64,000 nucleotides of DNA from Blautia sp. MSJ-19. GTDB taxonomy: Bacteria > Bacillota > Clostridia > Lachnospirales > Lachnospiraceae. The notes beneath the pieces are model-generated. The model was not told where the DNA came from, ran no database searches, and saw nothing but the letters and a program-made list of their open reading frames with translations. Position 1 is the stretch's first letter; each line of letters opens with the position of its first letter. The stretch is taken from positions 1 to 64,000 of the forward strand of contig NZ_JAHLQA010000019.1 in the NCBI RefSeq assembly GCF_018918125.1, written 5' to 3'. Positions 45,200-54,439 of the stretch are shown in pieces. The position numbers were made by a program, and so were the translations under genes.

Positions 45200-46065
45200 A
45201 AAAATCTTCAAAAGTGATGTTACTTACAGCTGCAGTTGTTGGTGTGGTCGGAATCGGCATGAGCATCGGAGGCGTGGCGATGGGGGCAACGATCACAGGC
45301 CTGAATTTATCAAAATATGGATTCAGCGAAGCAATTAAGCAGACAACGAAATATGTCAGTCTGGATGATAAAGATGACTGGGAACAGGACTGGGATGAGA
45401 TCATGCAGCTTAAACCGGTTAAAACAGATACTGACAAAGAAATGTTTGAAACAGCACCAACTTCTGATCTGGAATTTTCACTGAGTGGAGATGAACTTGA
45501 GTTTCAGTCTTATGATGGAGATAAGATTCGCATAGAGGTGTCCGGTTCGAAGAAAGATAAAGTAAAAATCGGCACAGAGGATGACTGTTTGATTCTTGAG
45601 ACGACCGGCAGGATCCAGGACCGTAAGATTACAGTGAGTTATCCGAAGGGGTTGAGATTTAAGGAGACTTCTATTGATGTTGCGGCGGGTACAGTTACAA
45701 TGTCTGATGAATTCCGGACAGATGATCTGGATGTATCTGTAGGAGCAGGAGAGTTTACAAATACAGGGAAGATCAGTGTAGCCAATGATACAACGATCAC
45801 AGTCGGCACAGGAAATGTAGAATTGTCAGAGCTGGATATATGTGATCTGGAAGTTAAATGCGGTATCGGAAATGTTGACCTTGACGTTCTGGGAAAAGAA
45901 GCAGACTATAATTATGCGATTTCCTGTGCAGCAGGTAACGTTGATATTGGTGACAGTTCCTACAGTGGTCTTGGTCATGAAAGGGATATCAGTAATCCTG
46001 GAGCGTCCGACAGGATGAACCTGGACTGCGGGGTCGGAAATATCACGGTAAATTTTGAAAAGTAA
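45196..46065 (+). CDS. DUF4097 beta-helix (putative adhesin) protein
   Basis: 289 residues. One N-terminal transmembrane helix (~7-32) is followed by a repeated beta-strand domain of the DUF4097 type: LEFSLSGDELEFQSYDGDKIRIEVSG, then three rungs with VAAGTVTMSD, VGAGEFTNTG, VGTGNVELSE and CGIGNVDLDV. The fold is a right-handed beta solenoid facing outside. It is probably the sensor or structural output of the PadR-DUF1700 module; the ligand is unknown. Confidence 0.85.
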   Translation: MKKSSKVMLLTAAVVGVVGIGMSIGGVAMGATITGLNLSKYGFSEAIKQTTKYVSLDDKDDWEQDWDEIMQLKPVKTDTDKEMFETAPTSDLEFSLSGDELEFQSYDGDKIRIEVSGSKKDKVKIGTEDDCLILETTGRIQDRKITVSYPKGLRFKETSIDVAAGTVTMSDEFRTDDLDVSVGAGEFTNTGKISVANDTTITVGTGNVELSELDICDLEVKCGIGNVDLDVLGKEADYNYAISCAAGNVDIGDSSYSGLGHERDISNPGASDRMNLDCGVGNITVNFEK

Positions 46066-46107
46066 TTTTATTTATATATCATTTTATTAAGAAAGAAGGA
46101 ATCTGTT

Positions 46108-46293
46108 ATGAGTAACAAAAGACTTTACAAATCTTCTGTAAATTATATGCTGTGTGGTGTGTGCGGCGGTATTGCGGAATATTTTGACATTGATCCAACG
46201 CTGGTGAGACTGGCATGGGTAGTCCTTACCTGCTTTGGCGGTGCCGGAATCTGGGCATATATCATTGCAGCAATCATCATTCCGAAAGGCTGA
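46108..46293 (+). CDS. PspC-domain protein
   Basis: 61 residues, a complete PspC domain: RLYKSSVNYMLCGVCGGIAEYFDIDPTLVRLAWVVL, then a second hydrophobic segment ending in AAIIIPKG. PspC proteins are inner-membrane stress modulators. It is preceded by AAAGGA, lies 43 bases after the DUF4097 gene, and probably belongs to the same operon. Confidence 0.9.
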   Translation: MSNKRLYKSSVNYMLCGVCGGIAEYFDIDPTLVRLAWVVLTCFGGAGIWAYIIAAIIIPKG

Positions 46294-46425
46294 TCCTGCA
46301 AAAAACTGAGAATACCATATAGAGAATGTGAAGCAGTGTATATTCTCTGAAAAATCTGTCCATACTCTGAAAGAAATGTTGAAAGAAAGACTGCTGTGTG
46401 GGAAGTGCAGCGGTACAAAGGAGTT

Positions 46426-46626
46426 ATGGACATGAAGAAAGAAAAAGAAGTGGAAGCTTATCTTAAGGGGGAACTCCCCGAAGAGCAGAAGCTGAAATAT
46501 GAGATCGCACAGGAGCTGGGTGTGCTGGATAAAGTGCTGGAGAGCGGCTGGAAAAGTCTGTCGGCAAAAGAGACCGGGCAGATTGGAGGTCTGCTTGCCA
46601 GCAAACGAAAAGAAAATAACATATAA
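46426..46626 (+). CDS. Alpha/beta-type small acid-soluble spore protein
   Basis: 66 residues. The pattern KYEIAQELGVLDKV, then GWKSLSAKETGQIGGLLASKRKE matches alpha/beta SASP, which coat spore DNA. YEIAQE corresponds to the site cut by the germination protease GPR (consensus T/Y-E-[I/F]-A-x-E). The longer opening (from 46396) lacks a ribosome site; ATG 46426 follows AAAGGAG. It is shorter and more basic at the end than the major Bacillus SASP, so it may be a minor form. Expected control is sigma-G. Confidence 0.75.
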   Translation: MDMKKEKEVEAYLKGELPEEQKLKYEIAQELGVLDKVLESGWKSLSAKETGQIGGLLASKRKENNI

Positions 46627-46642
46627 CACACAGAAAAAACAC

Positions 46643-46682
46643 AAAAAGCATCGACCGGGAACTATTCCGGACGGTGCTTTTT
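46643..46682 (+). terminator. Terminator of the spore protein gene
   Basis: AAAAAGCATCGACCGG pairs with CCGGACGGTGCTTTTT with one wobble and one mismatch; the T run ends the stem. Confidence 0.8.
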
Positions 46683-46792
46683 GTGGTATACTTATAACAC
46701 TGACATCAGGACAGGATTGCAGGAGTGCGCGGCACGCAGCAATCTGCAGAGATATTAAAGATCATGAGAGTTGTGAGAGACAGGAGAAAAGA

Positions 46793-47509
46793 ATGGGCAG
46801 CCTTCAAAAAGCATATGTAAAGTTAGATAAAGTTTCAAAGATATACAAAATGGGCGAAGTAGAGATCCGTGCAGTAGATGAGATCAGTTTTGAAATCGCC
46901 AGAGGAGAGTTTGTTGTAGTGGTTGGACCGAGTGGAGCAGGAAAAACCACGGTCCTGAATATTCTTGGCGGCATGGATACGGCTACCAGGGGAGCGGTAC
47001 TGGTAGATGGCAGTAACATAGCAAAATATAACAGTCGCCAGCTTACCGCATACCGCCGGGATGACATTGGGTTTGTGTTCCAGTTTTACAATCTGGTTCC
47101 GAACCTGACGGCACTGGAAAATGTAGAACTTGCCATGCAGATCTGTAAGAATCCACTGGATGCGGCAGAAGTTCTCAGAGAAGTTGGCTTGTCTGACCGT
47201 ATGGGGAATTTTCCGGCACAGCTTTCCGGAGGAGAGCAGCAGCGTGTTTCCATAGCAAGAGCACTTGCGAAAAATCCGAAACTACTGCTGTGTGATGAGC
47301 CGACGGGTGCCCTGGATTATCAGACCGGTAAGTCAATCCTGAAACTGCTTCAGGACATGTGCAGGGAAAAAGGAATGACTGTAATCGTTATCACGCATAA
47401 CTCTGCACTGACACCTATGGCAGACCGTGTGATCCACATCAAGAATGGAACGGTATCTGCGATGGAAATGAATGAACATCCTACACCGGTGGAGGAGATC
47501 GAATGGTAG
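46793..47509 (+). CDS. MacB/LolD-type ABC transporter ATPase
   Basis: 238 residues. It has Walker [17 protein letters not shown] (~45), Q-loop [18 protein letters not shown], signature [14 protein letters not shown], Walker [13 protein letters not shown] and H-loop VIVITHN. Together with the FtsX-type permease downstream it forms a mechanotransmission ABC system that works outside the membrane rather than by alternating access. ATG 46793 is the likely start; the longer opening overlaps a terminator. It overlaps the permease gene by seven bases. Confidence 0.9.
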   Translation: MGSLQKAYVKLDKVSKIYKMGEVEIRAVDEISFEIARGEFVVVVGPSGAGKTTVLNILGGMDTATRGAVLVDGSNIAKYNSRQLTAYRRDDIGFVFQFYNLVPNLTALENVELAMQICKNPLDAAEVLREVGLSDRMGNFPAQLSGGEQQRVSIARALAKNPKLLLCDEPTGALDYQTGKSILKLLQDMCREKGMTVIVITHNSALTPMADRVIHIKNGTVSAMEMNEHPTPVEEIEW

Positions 47510-50500
47510 GAAAAAGAAGAAAGAAGGCATTACATAAAGATTTCTGGCAGGAGATCCGAAAGAGCAGAGCACGTTTTATTTCCATTTTCTGTATTGTGGC
47601 GCTGGGAGTGGCATTCTTTTCGGGAATCCAGGCAGCGTCGCCGGATATGAGACTTTCCGGGGATGCTTATTATAATGAATCGAACCTCATGGACATCAAA
47701 GTTATTGGGACACTGGGGCTTACGGAAGATGATGTAAAAGCAATCCAGTCAGTTGACGGTGTGGAGAGTGCGGAGGGTGCGTATTCGACAGACGTCATCT
47801 GCGGAGAGAATGAGACGCAGAAAGTGCTTCATATTGAGTCTATGAATAAAACGGTCAATCAGCTTACTGTGACGGAAGGTCGTCTTCCGGAAAAAAGCGG
47901 CGAGTGCTTCCTGGATTCTACATTTGCTGCGGGACAGGGATATGAGATCGGCAGCACGATCAACATGCGTCAGGATGAAGACAGCGAACTTCTGCTGACA
48001 GAGACTTATACGGTAGTCGGATTGGGTAAAAGTCCACTGTATATTTCATTTAACAGAGGAAATACGACAGTCGGTTCCGGTGAGGTAAATGGATTTGCCT
48101 ATGTGCTCCCGGAGGATTTTGATCAGGAAGTTTTTACACAGGTCTATGTGCGGGCACATGGAACAGATCGGGTGATCAGTTATACCGATGCCTATGACAA
48201 TCTGATCGAGAAGCTTCAGGACAAGGTCGAGGCCATTCAGGCGGAACGCTGCCAGATCCGCTACGATGAGATCATTTCTGAAGCTCAGGATAAGATCTCT
48301 GACGCAGAGCAGGAACTTGCCGACGGCAAAAAAGAAGCGGACGAGAAACTTGCTGATGCAAAGAAAAAGCTGGATGACGGCGAAAAAGAACTTGCCGATG
48401 GCAAAAAACAGTACGAGGACGGAAAGAAACAGCTTGCTGATGCAAAGAAAGAACTTGCCGACGGCAAAAAACAGATCGCAGATGCCAAAGCGCAGATCGC
48501 CGACGGAAAGGAACAGCTTGCTTCGGCGAAAGCACAGCTCTCCGATGGGCAGTCCCAGCTATCAGCGGCACAGGCAAAGCTGGATGACGGATGGGCACAG
48601 TACAATGCCGGAAAGCAGCAATATGATGAAGGCAAAGCCGAATTTGATAAAGCCAGGCAGCAGATAGAATCCGGAAAGCAGCAGATTGCTGACGGAAGAG
48701 CGCAGCTTGAACAGAAACAAAAAGAGCTGACAGCAGGGATTGCACAGGTAAAAGAAGGACAGACAGCCGTAGATGCGCAGATTACGCAGCTGGAAAGTCA
48801 GATCGCACAGATTCAGGCAGGACTGGAACAATTTTCCGGTGTAGAGGATCAGCTTGCCGCGGCACAGCAGGTTTATAATCAGACAAGTGGCGCAGTACAG
48901 GCGGCCCAGGAAGCTGTAAACAGTGCCCAGGCAGCGTACGATGCGGCGAAACAGCAGGCTGAGGCAGGCGAACTTGCAGAAGATGAACTGGCAGGATATG
49001 AGCAGGCACTTGGAGAAGCACAGGGACAGCTGGAAACAGCAAATGGTGCTCTTGGTCAGGCTCAGGCAGCTCTGGATGCCTGTCAGCAGGCAGTAAATCA
49101 GAAAACAGAACTTCAGAACAACTTAAGTGCGGCCCAGGGGGGACTCAGTCAGGCACAGGCAAAGAAAACAGAACTGGCCTCTACGCTGCAAAACCTGAAT
49201 GCCGGTCAGCAGACGATCGAGCAGAGCCGGACACAGCTTGACAGTGAAGAAGCCAAACTTGTAGCAGGAGAAAAAGAACTTACTTCTAATGAAAAAACGC
49301 TGGCTGCGAGTAAAAAGAAACTTGATGCAAGTCTCGTACAGCTTCAGAGTGGACAGGCAGAGATCGATGCAAACTGTGAGAAATTGCAGAGTGGACAGAA
49401 TGAGATCGAAGCTAATGAAGCGAAACTTTCTTCCGGAGAAGCAGAGATCGCGGCCAATGAGAAGAAGCTTGCAGACGGCGAGAAAGAAATTACTGAAAAT
49501 GAACAGAAACTTAAAGATTCCGAACAGAAACTTGTCGATGCCGAGAAAGAATTAAAGGACGGAAAGAAAGAATATGAAGATGGCAAGAAGGAAGCGGAAG
49601 ATGAGATCCGCGATGGTGAGCAGAAGATCAGCGATGCAAAAGAAGAACTGAACGATCTCAAAGAACCGGAATGGATCATCACAGACCGTAACGGTCTTCC
49701 GGAATATTCCGACTATGGCGATAATGCAGACCGAATCAAAAACATTGGTCAGGTATTTCCTGTCATCTTTTTCCTGGTTGCGGCATTGATCAGTCTTACA
49801 ACCATGACAAGAATGGTGGAAGAACAGCGAATACAGATCGGAACGATGAAGGCGCTTGGCTATAAGAAATTTGACATTGCATCCAAGTATCTGAGTTATG
49901 CATTTCTGGCAACAGCGGGAGGAAGCGTGACGGGAATCCTGATCGGCGAAAAAATTCTTCCATATATAATCATCAAGGCATATGGAATGATGTACCATAA
50001 CGTTTCCAACAGCCTGCAGATTCATTATGAGTGGAAATATGCGCTGACGGCTTCCATAGCGGCACTTGTATGTACTGTGGGGGCAACGATTCTTTCCTGT
50101 CGGCAGGCACTGGCAGAGACACCTGCATCTCTGATGCGTCCGCCGGCTCCGAAGGAAGGAAAGAGAATCCTTCTGGAGCATATCCCGTTTTTGTGGAAGC
50201 ATCTGAACTTTACCTGGAAGTCATCGCTTCGAAATCTTTTCCGTTACAAGAAACGTCTGTTTATGACGATTTTTGGTATCGCGGGAAGTATGGCACTGAT
50301 GCTGGTAGGATATGGAATCCAGGATTCTGTTTCGGATATCGTTAATCTTCAGTATGCAAATATCCAGCATTATGACGGCACGATCATCTCCGATGATGAT
50401 GCAACGGAGCAGGAAAAGACAGCACTCACAGAAGAACTGGATGCAACGGAAACACTGGATCATTATACGAAGATCCAGCTTTCCAAACTCACTGCACCGA

Positions 50501-51345
50501 ACGGAAAATCAAACTTAAGCGTATATGTTTATGTTCCGGAAAATCTGGACAATTTTAAAAAGGACGTAACACTCAGAAACCGTAAGACAAAGGAAGAATA
50601 CGAACTGACGGATGAGGGGGCAGCAGTCAGTGAAAAAACAGCCAGTCTTCTGGGCCTCAAAGTGGGAGATGAACTGACAGTCAAAAAAGACGATACAGAG
50701 TACCAGGTGAAGATCGCTGTCATCACAGAGAATTATGCCGGTCATTATGTTTATATGACGCCGAGCGTTTATAAGGAAACCTTTGGTGAAGATCCGGATT
50801 ATGCAGATATTGTTTTTGCTGTCAGAGATGAGTATAAGGATCAGACAGAGACGATCGGACAGAAGATCATGGAATCACCGGCAGTCTTGAGTATCAGCTA
50901 TACGGCCAGTACCATGGATATGGTAAACCGTATGCTCAGTACACTGGGAATCGTCATCATTGTGCTGATCGTATCAGCGGGAATGCTGGCATTTGTGGTA
51001 CTTTACAATCTGAATAATATCAACATCACGGAACGCCAGAGAGAGCTGGCGACACTCAAAGTACTGGGATTTTTCGACGGGGAAGTTTCACAGTATGTGC
51101 TGAGGGAAAATATTATCCTGACCATAGCCGGAATCCTTTTCGGCGCGGGATTTGGTATTCTCCTGCACCGTTATATCATTGTGACAGTAGAGGTTGACGC
51201 AGTCATGTTCGGAAGGAACATCCGGCCGATAAGCTTCGTATACTGTGCGGTGATCACCTGTATTTTCTCGATCATCGTAAATATCTTCATGCACAGGAAA
51301 CTCAAGAAGATTGACATGGTAGAATCGCTGAAATCTGTCGAATAA
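47503..51345 (+). CDS. FtsX-family permease with giant coiled-coil domain
   Basis: 1280 residues. Transmembrane helix 1 is at ~20-42. A MacB-like outer domain (~45-240) follows. Then a ~470-residue region (~250-720) of heptad repeats, followed by three FtsX helices (~750-860). A second half has one helix near 930, another outer domain, and three helices (~1150-1270). The repeat block keeps a strict seven-residue period over at least sixteen heptads of the type QLADGKK. A second heptad block (KLSSGEA, EIAANEK) precedes the membrane. An Ala/Gln-rich bend at ~440-560 lets the arms fold back as an antiparallel hairpin. It probably spans the wall, and the partner is unknown. Confidence 0.88.
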   Translation: MVGKRRKKALHKDFWQEIRKSRARFISIFCIVALGVAFFSGIQAASPDMRLSGDAYYNESNLMDIKVIGTLGLTEDDVKAIQSVDGVESAEGAYSTDVICGENETQKVLHIESMNKTVNQLTVTEGRLPEKSGECFLDSTFAAGQGYEIGSTINMRQDEDSELLLTETYTVVGLGKSPLYISFNRGNTTVGSGEVNGFAYVLPEDFDQEVFTQVYVRAHGTDRVISYTDAYDNLIEKLQDKVEAIQAERCQIRYDEIISEAQDKISDAEQELADGKKEADEKLADAKKKLDDGEKELADGKKQYEDGKKQLADAKKELADGKKQIADAKAQIADGKEQLASAKAQLSDGQSQLSAAQAKLDDGWAQYNAGKQQYDEGKAEFDKARQQIESGKQQIADGRAQLEQKQKELTAGIAQVKEGQTAVDAQITQLESQIAQIQAGLEQFSGVEDQLAAAQQVYNQTSGAVQAAQEAVNSAQAAYDAAKQQAEAGELAEDELAGYEQALGEAQGQLETANGALGQAQAALDACQQAVNQKTELQNNLSAAQGGLSQAQAKKTELASTLQNLNAGQQTIEQSRTQLDSEEAKLVAGEKELTSNEKTLAASKKKLDASLVQLQSGQAEIDANCEKLQSGQNEIEANEAKLSSGEAEIAANEKKLADGEKEITENEQKLKDSEQKLVDAEKELKDGKKEYEDGKKEAEDEIRDGEQKISDAKEELNDLKEPEWIITDRNGLPEYSDYGDNADRIKNIGQVFPVIFFLVAALISLTTMTRMVEEQRIQIGTMKALGYKKFDIASKYLSYAFLATAGGSVTGILIGEKILPYIIIKAYGMMYHNVSNSLQIHYEWKYALTASIAALVCTVGATILSCRQALAETPASLMRPPAPKEGKRILLEHIPFLWKHLNFTWKSSLRNLFRYKKRLFMTIFGIAGSMALMLVGYGIQDSVSDIVNLQYANIQHYDGTIISDDDATEQEKTALTEELDATETLDHYTKIQLSKLTAPNGKSNLSVYVYVPENLDNFKKDVTLRNRKTKEEYELTDEGAAVSEKTASLLGLKVGDELTVKKDDTEYQVKIAVITENYAGHYVYMTPSVYKETFGEDPDYADIVFAVRDEYKDQTETIGQKIMESPAVLSISYTASTMDMVNRMLSTLGIVIIVLIVSAGMLAFVVLYNLNNINITERQRELATLKVLGFFDGEVSQYVLRENIILTIAGILFGAGFGILLHRYIIVTVEVDAVMFGRNIRPISFVYCAVITCIFSIIVNIFMHRKLKKIDMVESLKSVE

Positions 51346-51409
51346 CGAAAACTCTGGAATTCAAAGACAAAAAAGGAAACGAATATCTGTGAATTTTCAT
51401 CAATCCTTC

Positions 51410-51438
51410 TTGACAAGGTCGAAAAATGCAATTATAGT
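51410..51438 (+). promoter_or_regulatory. valS T-box promoter
   Basis: TTGACA (51410-51415), 17 bases, TATAGT (51433-51438), giving a ~325-base leader before valS. Confidence 0.8.
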
Positions 51439-51444
51439 AGTTTT

Positions 51445-51726
51445 CATAACTATGAGTTTCATAGCAAAGGCAGAGAAAAAGAGGAGTAGGCGATATTCGC
51501 TGACAGAGAGGGGTTCTCGGAGGCTGTAAGGAACCCTCAGAAAGAGATTGTCGAAGGTAGCTTTGGAGCCGGAAAGCTGAGAAAGGACTGCGTCAGGCAG
51601 AATCAGTAAGCTTTCACGTTTCCTGCGTTAAGGGAGAATGAGATGTGTAGTTCTATCATCTGCACAATGAAGGTGGTACCGCGATTTAATTGCCCTTCAC
51701 ACAGGTTCTGTGTGAGGGGCTGTTTT
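51445..51726 (+). ncRNA. T-box riboswitch of valS
   Basis: The T-box sequence AAGGTGGTACCGCG is at 51670-51683. The terminator GCCCTTCACACAG / CTGTGTGAGGGGC plus TGTTTTTT is at 51692-51726, sharing bases with the antiterminator. An upstream Stem I-like region lies at ~51470-51600. Uncharged tRNA-Val would pair with the bulge and allow readthrough. The specifier is probably GTC or GTA near 51550; I could not settle which without folding. Confidence 0.9.
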
Positions 51727-51769
51727 TTCAATAAGCAAAATGCACCTATCAAAAATTCAGGAGGACATT

Positions 51770-54424
51770 ATGAGCAAAGAACTTGCAAAGACTTATGACC
51801 CGAAAGGGCTGGAAGAACGTCTCTACCAGAAATGGATGGACAACGGATACTTCCACGCAAAAGTAAATCCAGATAAAAAACCATTTACCATCGTTATGCC
51901 GCCGCCGAACGTAACCGGTCAGCTTCATATGGGACATGCACTCGATGAGACCATGCAGGATATCCTGATCCGCTTCAAGAGAATGCAGGGATACGAAGCA
52001 CTCTGGCAGCCGGGAACTGACCACGCAGCGATCGCAACAGAGGTCAAGGTTATCGACAAGCTGAAAAAAGAAGGAATCGACAAACACGACATCGGACGTG
52101 AAGAATTCCTCAAGCATGCATGGGCATGGAAAGAAGAGTACGGCGGAAAGATCATCAACCAGCTCAAGAAGCTCGGTGCATCTGCTGACTGGGAGAGAGA
52201 ACGTTTCACCATGGACGAAGGATGCTCCAAGGCAGTACAGGAAGTGTTCATCCGTCTCTATGAGAAAGGTTACATTTACAAAGGTTCCAGGATCATCAAC
52301 TGGTGTCCGGTATGCCAGACTTCCATCTCTGATGCAGAAGTTGAGCATGAGGACCAGGACGGATTTTTCTGGCACATCAACTACCCGATCGTAGGTGAAG
52401 AAGGAAGATTCGTAGAAATCGCAACTACACGTCCGGAAACACTGCTCGGTGATACCGCAGTAGCAGTAAACCCGGAGGATGAGAGATACAAAGATCTGAT
52501 CGGCAAGATGCTGAAACTGCCTCTGACCGACCGTGAGATCCCGGTTATCGCAGATGAGTACGTTGACAAAGAATTCGGAACAGGCTGCGTTAAGATCACA
52601 CCGGCACACGACCCGAACGACTTCGAAGTAGGCAAACGCCACAACCTCGAAGAAATCAATATCCTGAACGATGATGCTACCATCAATTCCCTTGGCGGCA
52701 AATACGCAGGAATGGACCGCTACGAAGCACGTAAGGCAATGGTGGCAGACCTCGATGCACAGGGACTTCTGGTCAAAGTTGTTCCGCACAACCACAGCGT
52801 TGGTACACATGACCGCTGCGGCACAACCGTAGAGCCGATGATCAAACCTCAGTGGTTCGTCCGCATGGACAAAATGGCAAAAGCAGCTATGGACGCTCTG
52901 AAACCGGGCGAGCTGGAATTTGTTCCGGCAAGCTTCGGAAAGACATACCTGCACTGGCTGGAGAACATCCGCGACTGGTGTATTTCCCGCCAGCTCTGGT
53001 GGGGACACAGGATCCCGGCTTACTACTGCGATGAGTGCGGTGAAGTAGTCGTTGCAAGAGAAATGCCGGAGAAATGCCCGAAATGCGGCTGCACACATCT
53101 TCATCAGGATGAAGACACTCTGGATACATGGTTCAGCTCCGCTCTGTGGCCGTTCTCCACACTTGGATGGCCGGACAAGACACCGGAACTGGAATACTTC
53201 TATCCGACAGATGTCCTGGTAACAGGATACGATATCATTTTCTTCTGGGTTATCCGTATGGTATTCTCCGCACTGGAGCAGACAGGAGAAGTTCCATTCC
53301 ATCATGTACTGATCCACGGTCTGGTACGTGACTCTCAGGGACGCAAGATGAGTAAATCCCTCGGAAACGGTATCGATCCTCTTGAAGTTATCGACAAATA
53401 CGGTGCAGATGCACTTCGTCTGACTCTGATCACAGGTAATGCACCTGGAAATGACATGCGTTTCTACTGGGAGCGTGTAGAGTCCAGCCGTAACTTTGCA
53501 AACAAGATCTGGAACGCATCACGTTTTATCATGATGAACCTGGAAGGCAAGACAGTCACCGAACCGGCAGACCTTAATGATCTCTGCTTCGAGGACAAAT
53601 GGATCCTTTCCAAACTCAACACCGTGATCCGTGACGTAACAGACAACATGGATAAATACGAACTTGGAATCGCTGTACAGAAGGTTTATGACTTCCTGTG
53701 GGATGAGCTCTGCGACTGGTATATTGAGATGGCGAAGGTACGTCTCTGGAAAGCAGACGAAAATCCGAAGGCAGCCAATGATGCACTCTGGACACTGCGT
53801 ACAGCCCTGACAGAAGGACTGAAACTGCTTCATCCGTATATGCCGTTCATCACAGAAGAAATCTACTGCACACTTCTTCCGGAAGAAGAGTCTATCATGA
53901 TCTCTGACTGGCCGGTATTCCAGGAAGCATGGGTATTCCCGGAAGCAGAAAAAGCAGTAGAGAGCTTCAAAGAAGCAATCCGCGGAATCCGTAACACACG
54001 TACAGAAATGAACGTACCGATGAATCGCAAGACAAATCTTTACATTGTAGGTAAAGATGCAGAAACCTGTGCAAGATACGAGGCATGCAAGAAATCCTTT
54101 GTAAATCTCGCATTTGCAAAAGAAATCCACGTGCAGGAAAGCAAAGACGGCATTGGTGAGGATGCGGTATCTGTTGTCGTATCCGATGCAGTTGTTTATA
54201 TGCCGCTGGAAGATCTGGTTGACAGAGAAAAAGAGATGGAACGCCTTAAGAAAGAGCGGGAGCGTCTCACAAAAGAAATCGCAAGATGCCAGGGTATGCT
54301 GAATAACCCGAACTTTGTCAACAAGGCACCGGAAGCAAAAGTAAACGCAGAAAAAGAAAAACTTCAGAAATATGAAGAAATGATGGAAAAGGTAAAGACA
54401 CAGCTTACACAGATGGAGAAGTAA
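51770..54424 (+). CDS. valS: Valyl-tRNA synthetase
   Basis: 884 residues, class I. HIGH motif as HMGH (53-56), KMSKS exactly at 526-530, and an editing domain between ~180 and 350. Zinc-type cysteines (CPKCG) lie near 440. The anticodon-binding region follows ~600, and the C-terminal coiled-coil arm (~815-884: [18 protein letters not shown]) contacts tRNA. It charges tRNA-Val and hydrolyses mischarged Thr. ATG 51770 follows GGAGG. Control is by the T-box directly upstream. Confidence 0.97.
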   Translation: MSKELAKTYDPKGLEERLYQKWMDNGYFHAKVNPDKKPFTIVMPPPNVTGQLHMGHALDETMQDILIRFKRMQGYEALWQPGTDHAAIATEVKVIDKLKKEGIDKHDIGREEFLKHAWAWKEEYGGKIINQLKKLGASADWERERFTMDEGCSKAVQEVFIRLYEKGYIYKGSRIINWCPVCQTSISDAEVEHEDQDGFFWHINYPIVGEEGRFVEIATTRPETLLGDTAVAVNPEDERYKDLIGKMLKLPLTDREIPVIADEYVDKEFGTGCVKITPAHDPNDFEVGKRHNLEEINILNDDATINSLGGKYAGMDRYEARKAMVADLDAQGLLVKVVPHNHSVGTHDRCGTTVEPMIKPQWFVRMDKMAKAAMDALKPGELEFVPASFGKTYLHWLENIRDWCISRQLWWGHRIPAYYCDECGEVVVAREMPEKCPKCGCTHLHQDEDTLDTWFSSALWPFSTLGWPDKTPELEYFYPTDVLVTGYDIIFFWVIRMVFSALEQTGEVPFHHVLIHGLVRDSQGRKMSKSLGNGIDPLEVIDKYGADALRLTLITGNAPGNDMRFYWERVESSRNFANKIWNASRFIMMNLEGKTVTEPADLNDLCFEDKWILSKLNTVIRDVTDNMDKYELGIAVQKVYDFLWDELCDWYIEMAKVRLWKADENPKAANDALWTLRTALTEGLKLLHPYMPFITEEIYCTLLPEEESIMISDWPVFQEAWVFPEAEKAVESFKEAIRGIRNTRTEMNVPMNRKTNLYIVGKDAETCARYEACKKSFVNLAFAKEIHVQESKDGIGEDAVSVVVSDAVVYMPLEDLVDREKEMERLKKERERLTKEIARCQGMLNNPNFVNKAPEAKVNAEKEKLQKYEEMMEKVKTQLTQMEK

Positions 54425-54439
54425 TAAAGGAGCATTTGG

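Noticed and set aside
48266-48667. 133-codon plus-strand ORF in the heptad region of the permease
   Set aside because: Arises from the 21-base repeat read in another frame (Lys/Arg/Met-rich), without its own ribosome site.
51749-53317. 522-codon antisense ORF over valS
   Set aside because: Composition (Cys/Phe/His-rich) is that of a reverse-frame shadow of a strongly conserved gene.
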